Source: JAFLBI01 sp964616465
GTDB lineage: Bacteria > Bacteroidota > Bacteroidia > Chitinophagales > Chitinophagaceae
NCBI GenBank assembly: GCA_964616465.1
Contig: CAZTTO010000009.1
Span: 80,852 to 144,851 of the forward strand
DNA length: 64,000 bases
Reading direction: 5' to 3'
In this document: positions 54,108-63,432 of the stretch, in pieces
Position numbering within the stretch: the stretch's first letter is position 1
How the letters are laid out: each line of letters opens with the position of its first letter
The notes under the pieces: generated by a model
The model's database searches: none
The model's input: the letters and a program-made list of their open reading frames with translations, nothing else
What the model was told of the DNA's origin: nothing
Program-made: the position numbers and the translations under genes

Positions 54108-57100
54108 TTATTTTTTAAAAAACTTTGCAATTATTTCATCAATCTCCTTCACAGAGATTGCCCCCCGTACACTACCATCTTCCATTGTAAAGGCTTTGTC
54201 TTCAGTAACGATTAAAGTGCCGTTTGCTCCGCCTTCTTCCAGAATGTCGTTTTCCTTGTACCATTGGTATTTTTCTTCCCAACGCTGTTTGTATTCAGCG
54301 TCAAACAACATTCCGCAGTGTTCCCAGTAATACACTTCTCCTGATTCTTCGTTTTCAATGGTGAAATCTGGAAGCTTTTCTACTTCCTTGATGGTGAGTT
54401 TCTTTTCGTACAGTGGATTTAGCTTGTTGTCAATCAGGCGTTGATAAATCATCAACTCGCTTTTTGAACGGAGCATTTTGCCATCACTGGCTTGGTGAAT
54501 CAGGTTTTTCTCTAAATACTGACCTTCCACTTCTACCAATTCAGGTTTTACAAACAGGTTGGTGATGCGTTTTAGGGCGTCTGATTTTAACGGAGAAGCC
54601 AATCCTTTTATATCAAATGCATTGCCCTGAAATAAGAGAATCACTTTGTCTTTTTGGCGGGTCAATGATGTATAGAGCATTTCTCTCGAAAGCAGAAAAC
54701 AAGGATTTGGAATAACCAAAAACACTTTCCCAAATTCACTGCCTTGTGCTTTGTGTACGGTTAGGGCATAAGCCAATTCCAAAGGATTGTTGTTTTCTTC
54801 TGCAAATTCTTTTCCCTTAAAAGTATAAACGAACTCTTTCTGTGAAGAGAATTCAATTTCCAGATATTGAGGTGGTCCTTTGTAAGTAGCGTTTTTCTTC
54901 TTGAATTGTCCTGTAACAATCCCTATCTCACCATTTGCGATATACTCAAGTGCGTCTTGATTTGGATAAACAGAATTTCGTTTGTGATTCCCCAAATTAA
55001 TGACCTTATCGCCATACACAATCTGCTCAATACCCATAGGCTTAGGCAATTTCTTTTCGGTATATTCAACTAATACACCTTGCTTATTTGTAAAGCTTTT
55101 TTTCGTCCCTGTTATAGAGTACTCCACTTTATCAGCCCTAAATAGTTTGTGAATTTTCCTGTTGATGGCTTTTACTCCAAACGGCTTTTCCTTAACTGGG
55201 GATAGGATTTGCCAACTCTCAACTTTGTTCACAGATGGCTCTATTCCAAAATAATTAGCATCATTGGAACTATTAAAATACCTGCCATCATTAGACCCAA
55301 GCGTTTTATTGAAGGTTTGCACATCATCTATTCCACTTAATCCCAATTCTTCCACCAATACCTTTTCAAATACTTTGTCAAACTCTGCTTCATTTTCCCA
55401 GCCTTTCATTCGCAGGTATTGCGAATTAGGAGTGGTCAAAATTTGATTGATGATGCTGTCGGCTCCAGGTTCTAAACTTTCACCACTGAACCATTCGGCC
55501 AATTGCAAATCTTCCCGTTTGGAGCCGCCTTGTCTGCGTTTAATTGTTAATTCAGCATAACCTTTGCCTACTCTTGGAAAAGCTGTTTCAATGCCTTCGG
55601 GCTTAAGATGATGGATGATATCAACAAATGGACGACCTGCACCTATGGGCGGCAACTGCCTGTGGTCGTCAACCAAAATGAAACGCTTGACCCCTTTCAG
55701 ACAATCCATTGTGGTGGCCAGCATTTCTTCGGTGAGCATTGAAGCTTCATCCAATATCACGGTTTCATATTGACCTTCGCAATACCTTTCGGAAAACACA
55801 TATTGCTGTATTTCTCCATTATATCGGTCATAGCCCGAAAGAAACTGAGCCAGGGTTTTGGCCGTTACGTTCAGGTTTTTGGCCACTTCTTCCATACGCA
55901 CCCTTGCCTTCCCTGTGGGGGCAAGCAGCAACACGCCATTGTTTTCTACTTCTTTTTGTCCTGCCAAAATGGTAAGCAAGGTGGTTTTACCCGTTCCTGC
56001 CGGACCAATCAAAACCGAAAACCTAGCTTCGGCTATTTCCTTTAAAGCTGCTGCTTTTTCTTTTCTGGCGTTGAGTTCCTGTTTGTCGGGTTCGCCTTTG
56101 GTGAAAGGATTTAATGCTTCATCCAATAGCTGTGGCCAATTGGCTGTAAGTGGCAGACGCTTGCCATTTACCCGGTCGCTAATTTTTTGGCTGATGATTT
56201 TTCTGGTTTCGGCAAATCGCTGCAACTGATAGGCTCGTTCGCCATCTTTCATTTCTTCCAGCACAATGCTTCCTGAAAAACACTCTTCTGCCAATTCGTA
56301 ATAATCGCTGTTGATGGCACAGGCAGGCGAAAGCGAAAGGTCTCTGATTTTTTTGATGATTTCTTTTCGGGGCAACAGGGTGTGACCTTGCAAAGCGGCA
56401 AACTCCAATTGCTGTATGGTGATGGCTCGGATGCGGTGTATTTCGAAAGGGTCGTCATATACCAATTGGTCGGGCAGAATATTATCGGGTGGATTTTTCA
56501 GATACAACCCCAAATCAATAGTGCTGAGTGCTACGGGTGTGAGCGTAAAGCGTAAGTCTTCATAAATCAAATAAGGATTGCTTGGGTAATCTTCGTCTTT
56601 GCGAATGATGCCCAAGGCTTCCCTTTTTTCTTCTACAAACAGAAATCTGGCTTGCTCAATACTTAAATCAAAACGGCTTAGCAAATGAAGAAACTTGATG
56701 CGAGTGGGTGTGGCCTTTTCTTTTAAGCGTTGATATAATTTTTTTGAATTGAAGGGCATTAAACCCGCCACGGCATCTGATAAAATGCCTTTTGGATTGT
56801 CCAATGCTTTTTCAAAAAGCAACCAAGGATTATCCTTGTCATTTTTCAGTTGGTTGATGATTTCGGCTGCAACAAAATGTCCTTTTTCAATGCCGAAGGC
56901 ACAAAGTGCTGCACCCATACCCGGATAGGCTCCCCTGAGTTTTTCGAGTTGTGCAATTTCATTGTGTATCCATTGTATGCTTGCCTGATGGTTTTCACCA
57001 ATGCCCAAAGCTTCGGCTTTTTCCAATGATTTGATGCAATCCAGCAACACCCTGATGGCACTGTCGTTACTTACGTGCTCGGTACCATACGAAAACTCAA

Positions 57101-57920
57101 AGCGTTTATCGTTGGGAACTACTACGGCCAATTCCGCCACATCAAAAGTTGGGTCTTCTGCCTGATACTCGATAGCTGCGTGATAGGGTAGTAGAAATCC
57201 GTTTTTTCCATCCTTGCGAATGGAGTGCAACACCATATGCTCCCAATAGGCTGCACCAAAGCGGTTGTTGCTGCCTTCATAGGCTTCTGAGGGTATGATT
57301 TTATTGATTTTGCCAACGCCTGCCAGCACCCGTCCCGATTCTTCTACAAAAGGCACTTGCTTGGCATAAAAGAAAACCAAAGAAGTTTCTTCCTGCAAAT
57401 GCTCAAAGAAGCAATTGAGCAGGGCTTTTTGATTGCCGATTTCCTGCACCCAATGGTCGCCACCGTTGGAAGCCCAGTCCAATTGCGGTTCTTTGGCTTC
57501 ATCATAATTTAAATCATAGAGGGCTGTTTTTTCTTTGGCGTTTTCTTTCAGCATCCAATGGTAGGGCACTGCTGCTGCTGCAAAAGCCGGAAACTGAACC
57601 CGTGTGGGTTTCAGGTGCCCGTGTATATTGGGTGAACTGAGTGCGTATGGATGGTTCAGTGTTTTGTGGATACTGAAAGGGGCCATAAAAGTGGCTCTCT
57701 CACCAATGCACACAGGATATTGTTCTTCGCTAAGGTTACTTAATAATTGGCCCGCCAAAGATTGCTCTTGTTCATCATTACGATTGAGGGCACAGTTTTT
57801 CAAAATAAGGCAAGCCCCATTGGCTTTGGGGTTATTGCATACACTACCATTCCAGCCGTTATCGTGCCAAGGGACACGAACAGAAAGGTGTTTTAATATG
57901 TATCGTGGATTGTGTTTCAT
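54108..57920 (-). CDS. RecD-like SF1 helicase with C-terminal PD-(D/E)XK-like nuclease
   Basis: 1270 residues. About 620 N-terminal residues carry no motif I recognise. The helicase has Walker A IGPAGTGKTT (about 640), VILDEASM (about 725), VDDHRQLPP (about 750) and the UvrD_C_2 ending AYALTVHKAQGSEF with TSLTRQKDK. The last ~120 residues give RSKSELMIYQRL (about 1153), LPDFTI (about 1185) and YYWEHCG (about 1200), an E-PD-ExH/K arrangement like the PD-(D/E)XK fold with His near the usual Lys. A helicase-nuclease acting on DNA is implied. It overlaps the metallopeptidase gene by one base and lies 6 bp before the giant gene. Confidence 0.85.
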   Translation of the reverse strand: MKHNPRYILKHLSVRVPWHDNGWNGSVCNNPKANGACLILKNCALNRNDEQEQSLAGQLLSNLSEEQYPVCIGERATFMAPFSIHKTLNHPYALSSPNIHGHLKPTRVQFPAFAAAAVPYHWMLKENAKEKTALYDLNYDEAKEPQLDWASNGGDHWVQEIGNQKALLNCFFEHLQEETSLVFFYAKQVPFVEESGRVLAGVGKINKIIPSEAYEGSNNRFGAAYWEHMVLHSIRKDGKNGFLLPYHAAIEYQAEDPTFDVAELAVVVPNDKRFEFSYGTEHVSNDSAIRVLLDCIKSLEKAEALGIGENHQASIQWIHNEIAQLEKLRGAYPGMGAALCAFGIEKGHFVAAEIINQLKNDKDNPWLLFEKALDNPKGILSDAVAGLMPFNSKKLYQRLKEKATPTRIKFLHLLSRFDLSIEQARFLFVEEKREALGIIRKDEDYPSNPYLIYEDLRFTLTPVALSTIDLGLYLKNPPDNILPDQLVYDDPFEIHRIRAITIQQLEFAALQGHTLLPRKEIIKKIRDLSLSPACAINSDYYELAEECFSGSIVLEEMKDGERAYQLQRFAETRKIISQKISDRVNGKRLPLTANWPQLLDEALNPFTKGEPDKQELNARKEKAAALKEIAEARFSVLIGPAGTGKTTLLTILAGQKEVENNGVLLLAPTGKARVRMEEVAKNLNVTAKTLAQFLSGYDRYNGEIQQYVFSERYCEGQYETVILDEASMLTEEMLATTMDCLKGVKRFILVDDHRQLPPIGAGRPFVDIIHHLKPEGIETAFPRVGKGYAELTIKRRQGGSKREDLQLAEWFSGESLEPGADSIINQILTTPNSQYLRMKGWENEAEFDKVFEKVLVEELGLSGIDDVQTFNKTLGSNDGRYFNSSNDANYFGIEPSVNKVESWQILSPVKEKPFGVKAINRKIHKLFRADKVEYSITGTKKSFTNKQGVLVEYTEKKLPKPMGIEQIVYGDKVINLGNHKRNSVYPNQDALEYIANGEIGIVTGQFKKKNATYKGPPQYLEIEFSSQKEFVYTFKGKEFAEENNNPLELAYALTVHKAQGSEFGKVFLVIPNPCFLLSREMLYTSLTRQKDKVILLFQGNAFDIKGLASPLKSDALKRITNLFVKPELVEVEGQYLEKNLIHQASDGKMLRSKSELMIYQRLIDNKLNPLYEKKLTIKEVEKLPDFTIENEESGEVYYWEHCGMLFDAEYKQRWEEKYQWYKENDILEEGGANGTLIVTEDKAFTMEDGSVRGAISVKEIDEIIAKFFKK

Positions 57921-59260
57921 TAGATAGGTGATTTATTTGACAAGCCCCATGTTTTCCACATCCTTCCATAAGTACAAAGATTAGGGTCAGAATCCAAAGC
58001 TCTTATCCAAGGTTCTTCATCACATCTTGAATCAGTAAAATCAGCTATGCCCCTTGTAACGCATGATTCCTTACACCACATTTTTAATTGGCAGGCTGAA
58101 TTAACAGAATGCTTAGAATAGAATAATTTGTAAAACTGATTTATTGCAAATAGATATTCTGGGAAAATCTCGTACTTATGATTAAGTGTTGATGAAAAAA
58201 ATGCCTGATCCAATCTATTCGTTACGAAAGGAGCACCTATAGAATTATAGACTTCATCAAACGTTTGATTACTTGATATCTTCCCATTTTTCAAAAGATT
58301 AATAATAAAAAATGGGTTATTTTTTCTTAATTCAACTGCCTGCCTGATATTGTGCTCAATCCATTTCGGAGTATCTTTAAATAAATTAGTCGTAAAATAT
58401 TCATTTATAGACACTATTGCTCTATCTGCCATCTTTTCAAGCAATGAGATGTAGTTTGTGGCTCCATCAACATTGAACTGAAACTGATTAAGTATTTCAT
58501 AAACTTCATTGGGTTCAAAGCTTTTTTTACCTGTTCTTTTAAGAATATTGACTAATTCAAAAAAGAGTCTTCCTGGATTAAAATCAAACAAAGAGGCATC
58601 ACATAGCGCAACAATTACTAGCGGGTCATCAAGAAGTTCGGGAAATAATTCTTTAAGTACAAGGCGAACGCTATGATAAGGGTATAACGAAGCTTCTCCA
58701 AGCACATTTCCATAAATATAGTTTTCTATTTCCCAAGCCATTCCTTCAGTAATAGCAAGACTTCCAAATAATAAGTCCTTTTTATTATCAAATTGGTCCT
58801 TGAACTTCAGCTGTATTTGATTTGAAGTTTTATTTATTCCATTTAGTTGAGGAAATTGAACCGTTCTTTGTTCAATTCCTTCAAAAGAAGTTAGCACTAT
58901 GCCTGAAGGTAATATTCCACCGATGTATTTCGATTGATGATCTATATTATACCAAACAACATCCATAGAAGATATTATAGGAAAGGTATAATGAGGCATT
59001 ATAGGTATATGGAATCTTTGTTCTGGAGTTTCTTCAATTGATTTAGTGCAATACTTTATATACTGGGAAACATTATAAATATTAATGAAACCACTATTTG
59101 TTGTAATGTCTTGCAGAAAATGAATATACTCGTGTAAATATGCCGCAGCTGGTATGTCGTCAAGAGACTTGTAATCTGAAAAATCTTCATCCCTTTCAAG
59201 ATGAATATGGAAAAAGGATGGCTTGTAAAGACCAATTGCATTGTATAGTTCTTGTCTCAT
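57920..59260 (-). CDS. Putative HExxH zinc metallopeptidase of the RM-embedded module
   Basis: 446 residues. HEYIHFLQD (43-51) is an HExxH zinc motif. A downstream TEGMAWEIE (171-179) supplies glutamates at a plausible distance for a gluzincin third ligand. A cysteine cluster near the C-terminus (about 395-432) could bind a second metal. No signal or membrane segment is seen, so it acts in the cytoplasm. I do not recognise the family. It overlaps hsdS by 4 bp (ATGA) and the next gene by 1 bp, and shares the lower G+C of the giant gene. Confidence 0.65.
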   Translation of the reverse strand: MRQELYNAIGLYKPSFFHIHLERDEDFSDYKSLDDIPAAAYLHEYIHFLQDITTNSGFINIYNVSQYIKYCTKSIEETPEQRFHIPIMPHYTFPIISSMDVVWYNIDHQSKYIGGILPSGIVLTSFEGIEQRTVQFPQLNGINKTSNQIQLKFKDQFDNKKDLLFGSLAITEGMAWEIENYIYGNVLGEASLYPYHSVRLVLKELFPELLDDPLVIVALCDASLFDFNPGRLFFELVNILKRTGKKSFEPNEVYEILNQFQFNVDGATNYISLLEKMADRAIVSINEYFTTNLFKDTPKWIEHNIRQAVELRKNNPFFIINLLKNGKISSNQTFDEVYNSIGAPFVTNRLDQAFFSSTLNHKYEIFPEYLFAINQFYKLFYSKHSVNSACQLKMWCKESCVTRGIADFTDSRCDEEPWIRALDSDPNLCTYGRMWKTWGLSNKSPI

Positions 59261-60513
59261 ACTACAGCTATTTTTGAATCTATTTTTACTCTTACCTTAC
59301 CGCTCAATAAATCCTGCATTAAGCCCGTTTTGAGGGATTGGAGTTTGGAGAGTTTATTCTTTAATTTATCAGAATATTCATTTAGCTTTTCAATTCTTAG
59401 AATAATGGATTCTTGTTCGGTTTTTGATTTCGGTATAAGGATTGGTAAACTTAGAAGACTTGCTTTATTAAGCTTGAATCTTCCAGCACCTTGTCTAGTC
59501 AAGTAATAGGTGATATCTCTATGGCAGAAGAAATAGTGAATCCACTTGGTTGAACATTTAGAAGTTCCTTTAACAATATGGGCGTGGTTGCTCACATTAA
59601 ATTTCCCACTTGTAAGGATCGTTTGTTCTTGATAAACCCATTTTAAAAAGTGGTCACCATCTTCTCCAAAAAGAACAAACTCACCATCTACTTGATAAAT
59701 ATTAAGCATATCAATTATGCCCGTTGCTCCATAATAAGGATAATCGCCAATCATATTAGCTCTTTCCTTTGAAGAGATTGGTTTTCTCTTATTGTTATGA
59801 AGTTCAATATTGTTTTCTCCTAATAATTCACACTCCCACTCCACCGGAATCCTTCCCAACGGACTGTCTTTAAACTGGTGGGTTTGTTCGCTGCGGATGA
59901 TGCCGTTTTCGTCTATGCCTTTGGTAAGCAAATCCTGCATCAAGCCCGTTTTGATGCGGGTGTATTTGGCTATCAGTTGCTCGGTTTGGGCTATGGCTTC
60001 ATCTACTTTGGAAAGGATGCGGGCTATGGTGGTTTGTTCTTGCTTAGACTCTGGAAGTAGAAATTTGATTTCCTTTATTTTTGTATTATTTACAGCTTCC
60101 TGAGTACTGCCTTCTGCCAATAAGTTTTTCTGTGAATTAAATTCAGATGAAGAGAGGATTTGCATTAAATAATCACAATCAACTGTCTCACTTTCAATTC
60201 CACTAAACCCAGTTGATAGAATTACTTCTTCTACTTCTTTCCTTTGAGCCTTAAGGATTTTAAAAGTGTTTTTCATTTTTGCGAACCAAACAGAATTTTC
60301 TATTGGCTGCATATTTGCCCGTGATGGCCTATTCTTAAAAGTGATTAGTTGTTCCGCAAAAAGGACTTTGTTTCCATCTATTGAACTTGTCGAGTAGTAT
60401 TCCTTTTCACCACTGAAATGTTTTATTCCAGAGCCAATGATTCTAAATATCTCTTTGTCTCCAAATGAAGTTTTTTTCCACCCATCAGGAATATGCACTT
60501 GATTTTCTTCCAT
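59257..60513 (-). CDS. hsdS: Type I restriction-modification specificity subunit
   Basis: 418 residues with two target-recognition domains (about 10-155 and 220-380), each followed by a helical conserved region. The conserved regions repeat one another: KTGLMQDLLTKG (about 193) and KTGLMQDLLSGK (about 395). At DNA level a 25-base repeat (59309-59333 and 59930-59954) has one mismatch. The recognition domains are A/T-rich, the central conserved region less so, as expected if recognition domains are exchanged. It sets the DNA target of the enzyme. It overlaps hsdM by one base. Confidence 0.94.
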   Translation of the reverse strand: MEENQVHIPDGWKKTSFGDKEIFRIIGSGIKHFSGEKEYYSTSSIDGNKVLFAEQLITFKNRPSRANMQPIENSVWFAKMKNTFKILKAQRKEVEEVILSTGFSGIESETVDCDYLMQILSSSEFNSQKNLLAEGSTQEAVNNTKIKEIKFLLPESKQEQTTIARILSKVDEAIAQTEQLIAKYTRIKTGLMQDLLTKGIDENGIIRSEQTHQFKDSPLGRIPVEWECELLGENNIELHNNKRKPISSKERANMIGDYPYYGATGIIDMLNIYQVDGEFVLFGEDGDHFLKWVYQEQTILTSGKFNVSNHAHIVKGTSKCSTKWIHYFFCHRDITYYLTRQGAGRFKLNKASLLSLPILIPKSKTEQESIILRIEKLNEYSDKLKNKLSKLQSLKTGLMQDLLSGKVRVKIDSKIAVV

Positions 60514-63422
60514 CAGTTCAAATATTTTAATTGGGTGAGAAAATCATTCAGCTCTTTCATCGTGCCTTCCCGCTTTTGCTCTATGGCTTGGGTAGAGGTG
60601 TAGTATTTATCAAAGAGGTTTTCGTACGCGGCTATCAGTGCCCGCTTTTCGGCATTGAGGTAGCGTTGCAGTTGGTCGTTGATGATGTCGAAATGCTTGT
60701 TCAGAATCAGCTTTTGGCTTTCTTCGGTGGTAATCATTCCGCCAATTTCTTCCAATAGGGCATCTATGCTATCCAACTTGCTTTGCAGTATGCTACTGTC
60801 TTTTACCCGTGCATTGTAGGCTTTGGTAATTTCTTTCAACTGCTTTTGGGCTTCCAACACCAAATTGAGTTTGGCGGCATCATTGTTTGTCTTTTTCAGT
60901 TCCTTCTCCAGTGCCGTTACCGATTTTTTGATTTTGTCGTAATCGGCTGTGTCTGTCAAATCGGCTTTGAAGCCAATTATCAGGTTCTCAATGTCGGTAT
61001 CCAGTTTGGCAATTTCCTTTTTGGTAGCCGTAAGCAGGGCATTGCTTTCTGCTTTTACATCATCACTGCCGTAGCGTTTCAGTTCTATTTTCAGTTCTAG
61101 TTCGGCTTGCTTTACCTTGAGCTTGGCTTTACAGTCCTTAATGGATTTTTCCAGGTCTTTTATTTTAGTATCCTGCTCCTGGTAGGGTTTGGCTGTTTCG
61201 GGCTGCTGCTTTTCGTCCGTGTAGAAGTCAATCATTTTGCCCAGTTCGCTTTTGGCAAGGGCAGGCGTTTGTTTCACTTCGCCTTCTTCTTCGTCCGCTT
61301 CAAACTCCACCAAATTTAGGGCTTCTTCAACGGCTTCTTCCAGTTGGCTTTCAAAGTCAGCCTGTTCAATCTCTATCTGCTCAATTTCGGCTTTCTCAGT
61401 TTTGAAAAATTCATCAATCAGGTATTCATTCGGTATCAGCCCGGCATCCCAACCATTTTGCATAATGGTTTTGAGGTCGTACTTGATATTGTCCCACCAG
61501 TTGACGAATACACCCGCCACTTGGAATTTATCCAACACACCAACAGGCACAAACTTTTCTTTGATTGAGTCGAGCAGTTCTTTGCGCACTTTTGGGAATC
61601 TGTCGCCACCCAATCGGAGATATACGCCCATTGGTTCCGCTACTACGCCATCTTGTGGTTCATCTTTTTGTGGGGCAAGCGTTGAGAAATCTTCTTTGGC
61701 CAATTGCCACCAATCGGCTAGGTGGATGCCCAACTCAGTAAGGGTATCAATCACGTTTTGGTCATCTTCCACCATTTGTTTGATGGCCGCCTTTTCGGTA
61801 ATCGTAAACTCTTTGTAGTGCTCGTTTTTGTCTTTGAAGAGTTGATAGCCGTCAAAATCAAACTTAGGGGCTAAGGTCTTTTGTACTTGTTCAATTTCCG
61901 AAATGGGCACACCGCCAATCAAATGGGCTTTCACATCTTCGGGTTCGGGCAGGGGCGTATTGTCCACATATCTTCGGATGTTGAGTGTCCAATCGTTTTC
62001 TTCAATGCTTATTTTGCCATCTTCTTGCTTGAACACGTCAACCAACTTGGAGTAATTGGCTTCTTCAATTTTGTTGGTGAATACAAAATCAATCTTTTCC
62101 ACATCTTCAGGGCGAAGCGTGTTTTGCTTTTTGCCTTCCGCATAGTCCTTGTCAGCATTTACAATAAATACCTTGTTTTTCAGGCTGTCGGGTTTGCTCT
62201 TGTTGAACACCATAATACAGGCCGGAATGCCCGTGCCGTAAAACAACTGAGGCGGCAAACTGATGATGCCTTCCAGCACATCAGCCTTGAGCATATTCTC
62301 ACGGATTTCCTTTTCCTTGCCACCACGGAATAGCACCCCGTGCGGCATTACCACCACCACTTTGCCCGTGCGTTTGCAACTTGCCAGCATATGCTGCACA
62401 AACATCAGGTCGCCTTTTTTGCCCGTTTCGGGTGCAAAACCGTAGCTGAATCGGGCGGTGTATTGCATAGTCGCCCGGTTGTAGTTCTGCGAAAAAGGTG
62501 GATTGGCGATTACCCGGTCAAACTGAATGATTTGTCCATCTTTTTCATTTAGCGGTTCTTCCAGCGTATCGCCATATTCAATGGTGTATTTGGTGATGTT
62601 GTGCAAAATGATGTTCATCTTACAGATAGCTACCACCGTGGGGTCGTTCTCTTGCCCAAAGAGTTCTAAGTCGTTGGCATTTTGTCCCTGCTCTTCAATG
62701 TACTGATGCGATTGAATGAGCATACCACCTGAACCAGCAGTAGGGTCATAAATTGACATACCCGCTTCGGGTTTTATCAACTGCACCAGCAAACGCACTA
62801 CTTGGTTGGGGGTGTAGAACTGTCCGCCCTTTTTGCCGCTTTCGTCAGCAAAGTGCTTGAGCAAGTATTCATAAGCAGCTCCCAAAAGGTCGGGGAACTC
62901 AAAGTTTTCATTCACCAACTTCGGAAACTCGTTGAAGTGGTCAATCATCTTTTTGAGGTCGGCATTTTTTACAATCTGCTTACCGTCCACTTCCTTGTTA
63001 AAGTTGATGCGCCCTTTGAAAATACCCGAAAGCGTGTCAGGGTTGGCTTCTTCAATAGCGTCCAACGCCTTGTTCAGCATTTGTCCGATATTGTTTTGCA
63101 GGTGTTTTATTGGTGGCTGAGGAACTCCGTTTTCGTCCGTGAAGCCTTCATTCCATCTTGCTCTTGGCGGTACAAAGAATGTTTCGCCATAAGTAAGCTT
63201 GTCTTCGAGTATTTCGCTGAGTGTTTCATAGTCCAAATGTTTGTAGTCGTTCTTTTTGAAATATTCCCGTTTTTGATCGAATACGTCTGACATTCTTTTC
63301 AGAAACAGCATACCAAAAATGAATTCCTTGTATTCGGAGGCATCCATCTTACCCCTTAAAATGTCGGCTGCCTTCATCAGGAAGCTCTCTAATTGGGATA
63401 ACTTAATCTTGTCGTTCTTCAT
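60513..63422 (-). CDS. hsdM: Type I restriction-modification methylase subunit, long form
   Basis: 969 residues. The N-terminal HsdM helical domain (about 8-160) precedes the N6-adenine methylase domain with SAM motif YDPTAGSGG (225-233) and catalytic ANPPF (306-310). Common HsdM proteins are about 500 residues; here an extra part runs from roughly 520. It ends in a charged coiled coil (about 740-969) rich in Lys, Glu and Leu. The enzyme methylates adenine in the target, protecting host DNA. It is the first gene of the operon, and the right IS copy ends 10 bp upstream of its ATG. Confidence 0.95.
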   Translation of the reverse strand: MKNDKIKLSQLESFLMKAADILRGKMDASEYKEFIFGMLFLKRMSDVFDQKREYFKKNDYKHLDYETLSEILEDKLTYGETFFVPPRARWNEGFTDENGVPQPPIKHLQNNIGQMLNKALDAIEEANPDTLSGIFKGRINFNKEVDGKQIVKNADLKKMIDHFNEFPKLVNENFEFPDLLGAAYEYLLKHFADESGKKGGQFYTPNQVVRLLVQLIKPEAGMSIYDPTAGSGGMLIQSHQYIEEQGQNANDLELFGQENDPTVVAICKMNIILHNITKYTIEYGDTLEEPLNEKDGQIIQFDRVIANPPFSQNYNRATMQYTARFSYGFAPETGKKGDLMFVQHMLASCKRTGKVVVVMPHGVLFRGGKEKEIRENMLKADVLEGIISLPPQLFYGTGIPACIMVFNKSKPDSLKNKVFIVNADKDYAEGKKQNTLRPEDVEKIDFVFTNKIEEANYSKLVDVFKQEDGKISIEENDWTLNIRRYVDNTPLPEPEDVKAHLIGGVPISEIEQVQKTLAPKFDFDGYQLFKDKNEHYKEFTITEKAAIKQMVEDDQNVIDTLTELGIHLADWWQLAKEDFSTLAPQKDEPQDGVVAEPMGVYLRLGGDRFPKVRKELLDSIKEKFVPVGVLDKFQVAGVFVNWWDNIKYDLKTIMQNGWDAGLIPNEYLIDEFFKTEKAEIEQIEIEQADFESQLEEAVEEALNLVEFEADEEEGEVKQTPALAKSELGKMIDFYTDEKQQPETAKPYQEQDTKIKDLEKSIKDCKAKLKVKQAELELKIELKRYGSDDVKAESNALLTATKKEIAKLDTDIENLIIGFKADLTDTADYDKIKKSVTALEKELKKTNNDAAKLNLVLEAQKQLKEITKAYNARVKDSSILQSKLDSIDALLEEIGGMITTEESQKLILNKHFDIINDQLQRYLNAEKRALIAAYENLFDKYYTSTQAIEQKREGTMKELNDFLTQLKYLN

Positions 63423-63432
63423 TTACTGCTTT

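Noticed and set aside
47205..59260. Assignment of the embedded trio to BREX, DISARM, Druantia, Mokosh or Zorya
   Set aside because: PglZ/PglX, DUF1998, DruE-type, phospholipase-D or MotA-like partners are not seen, and the HSP90-helicase plus RecD-nuclease plus HExxH set does not match those gene lists.
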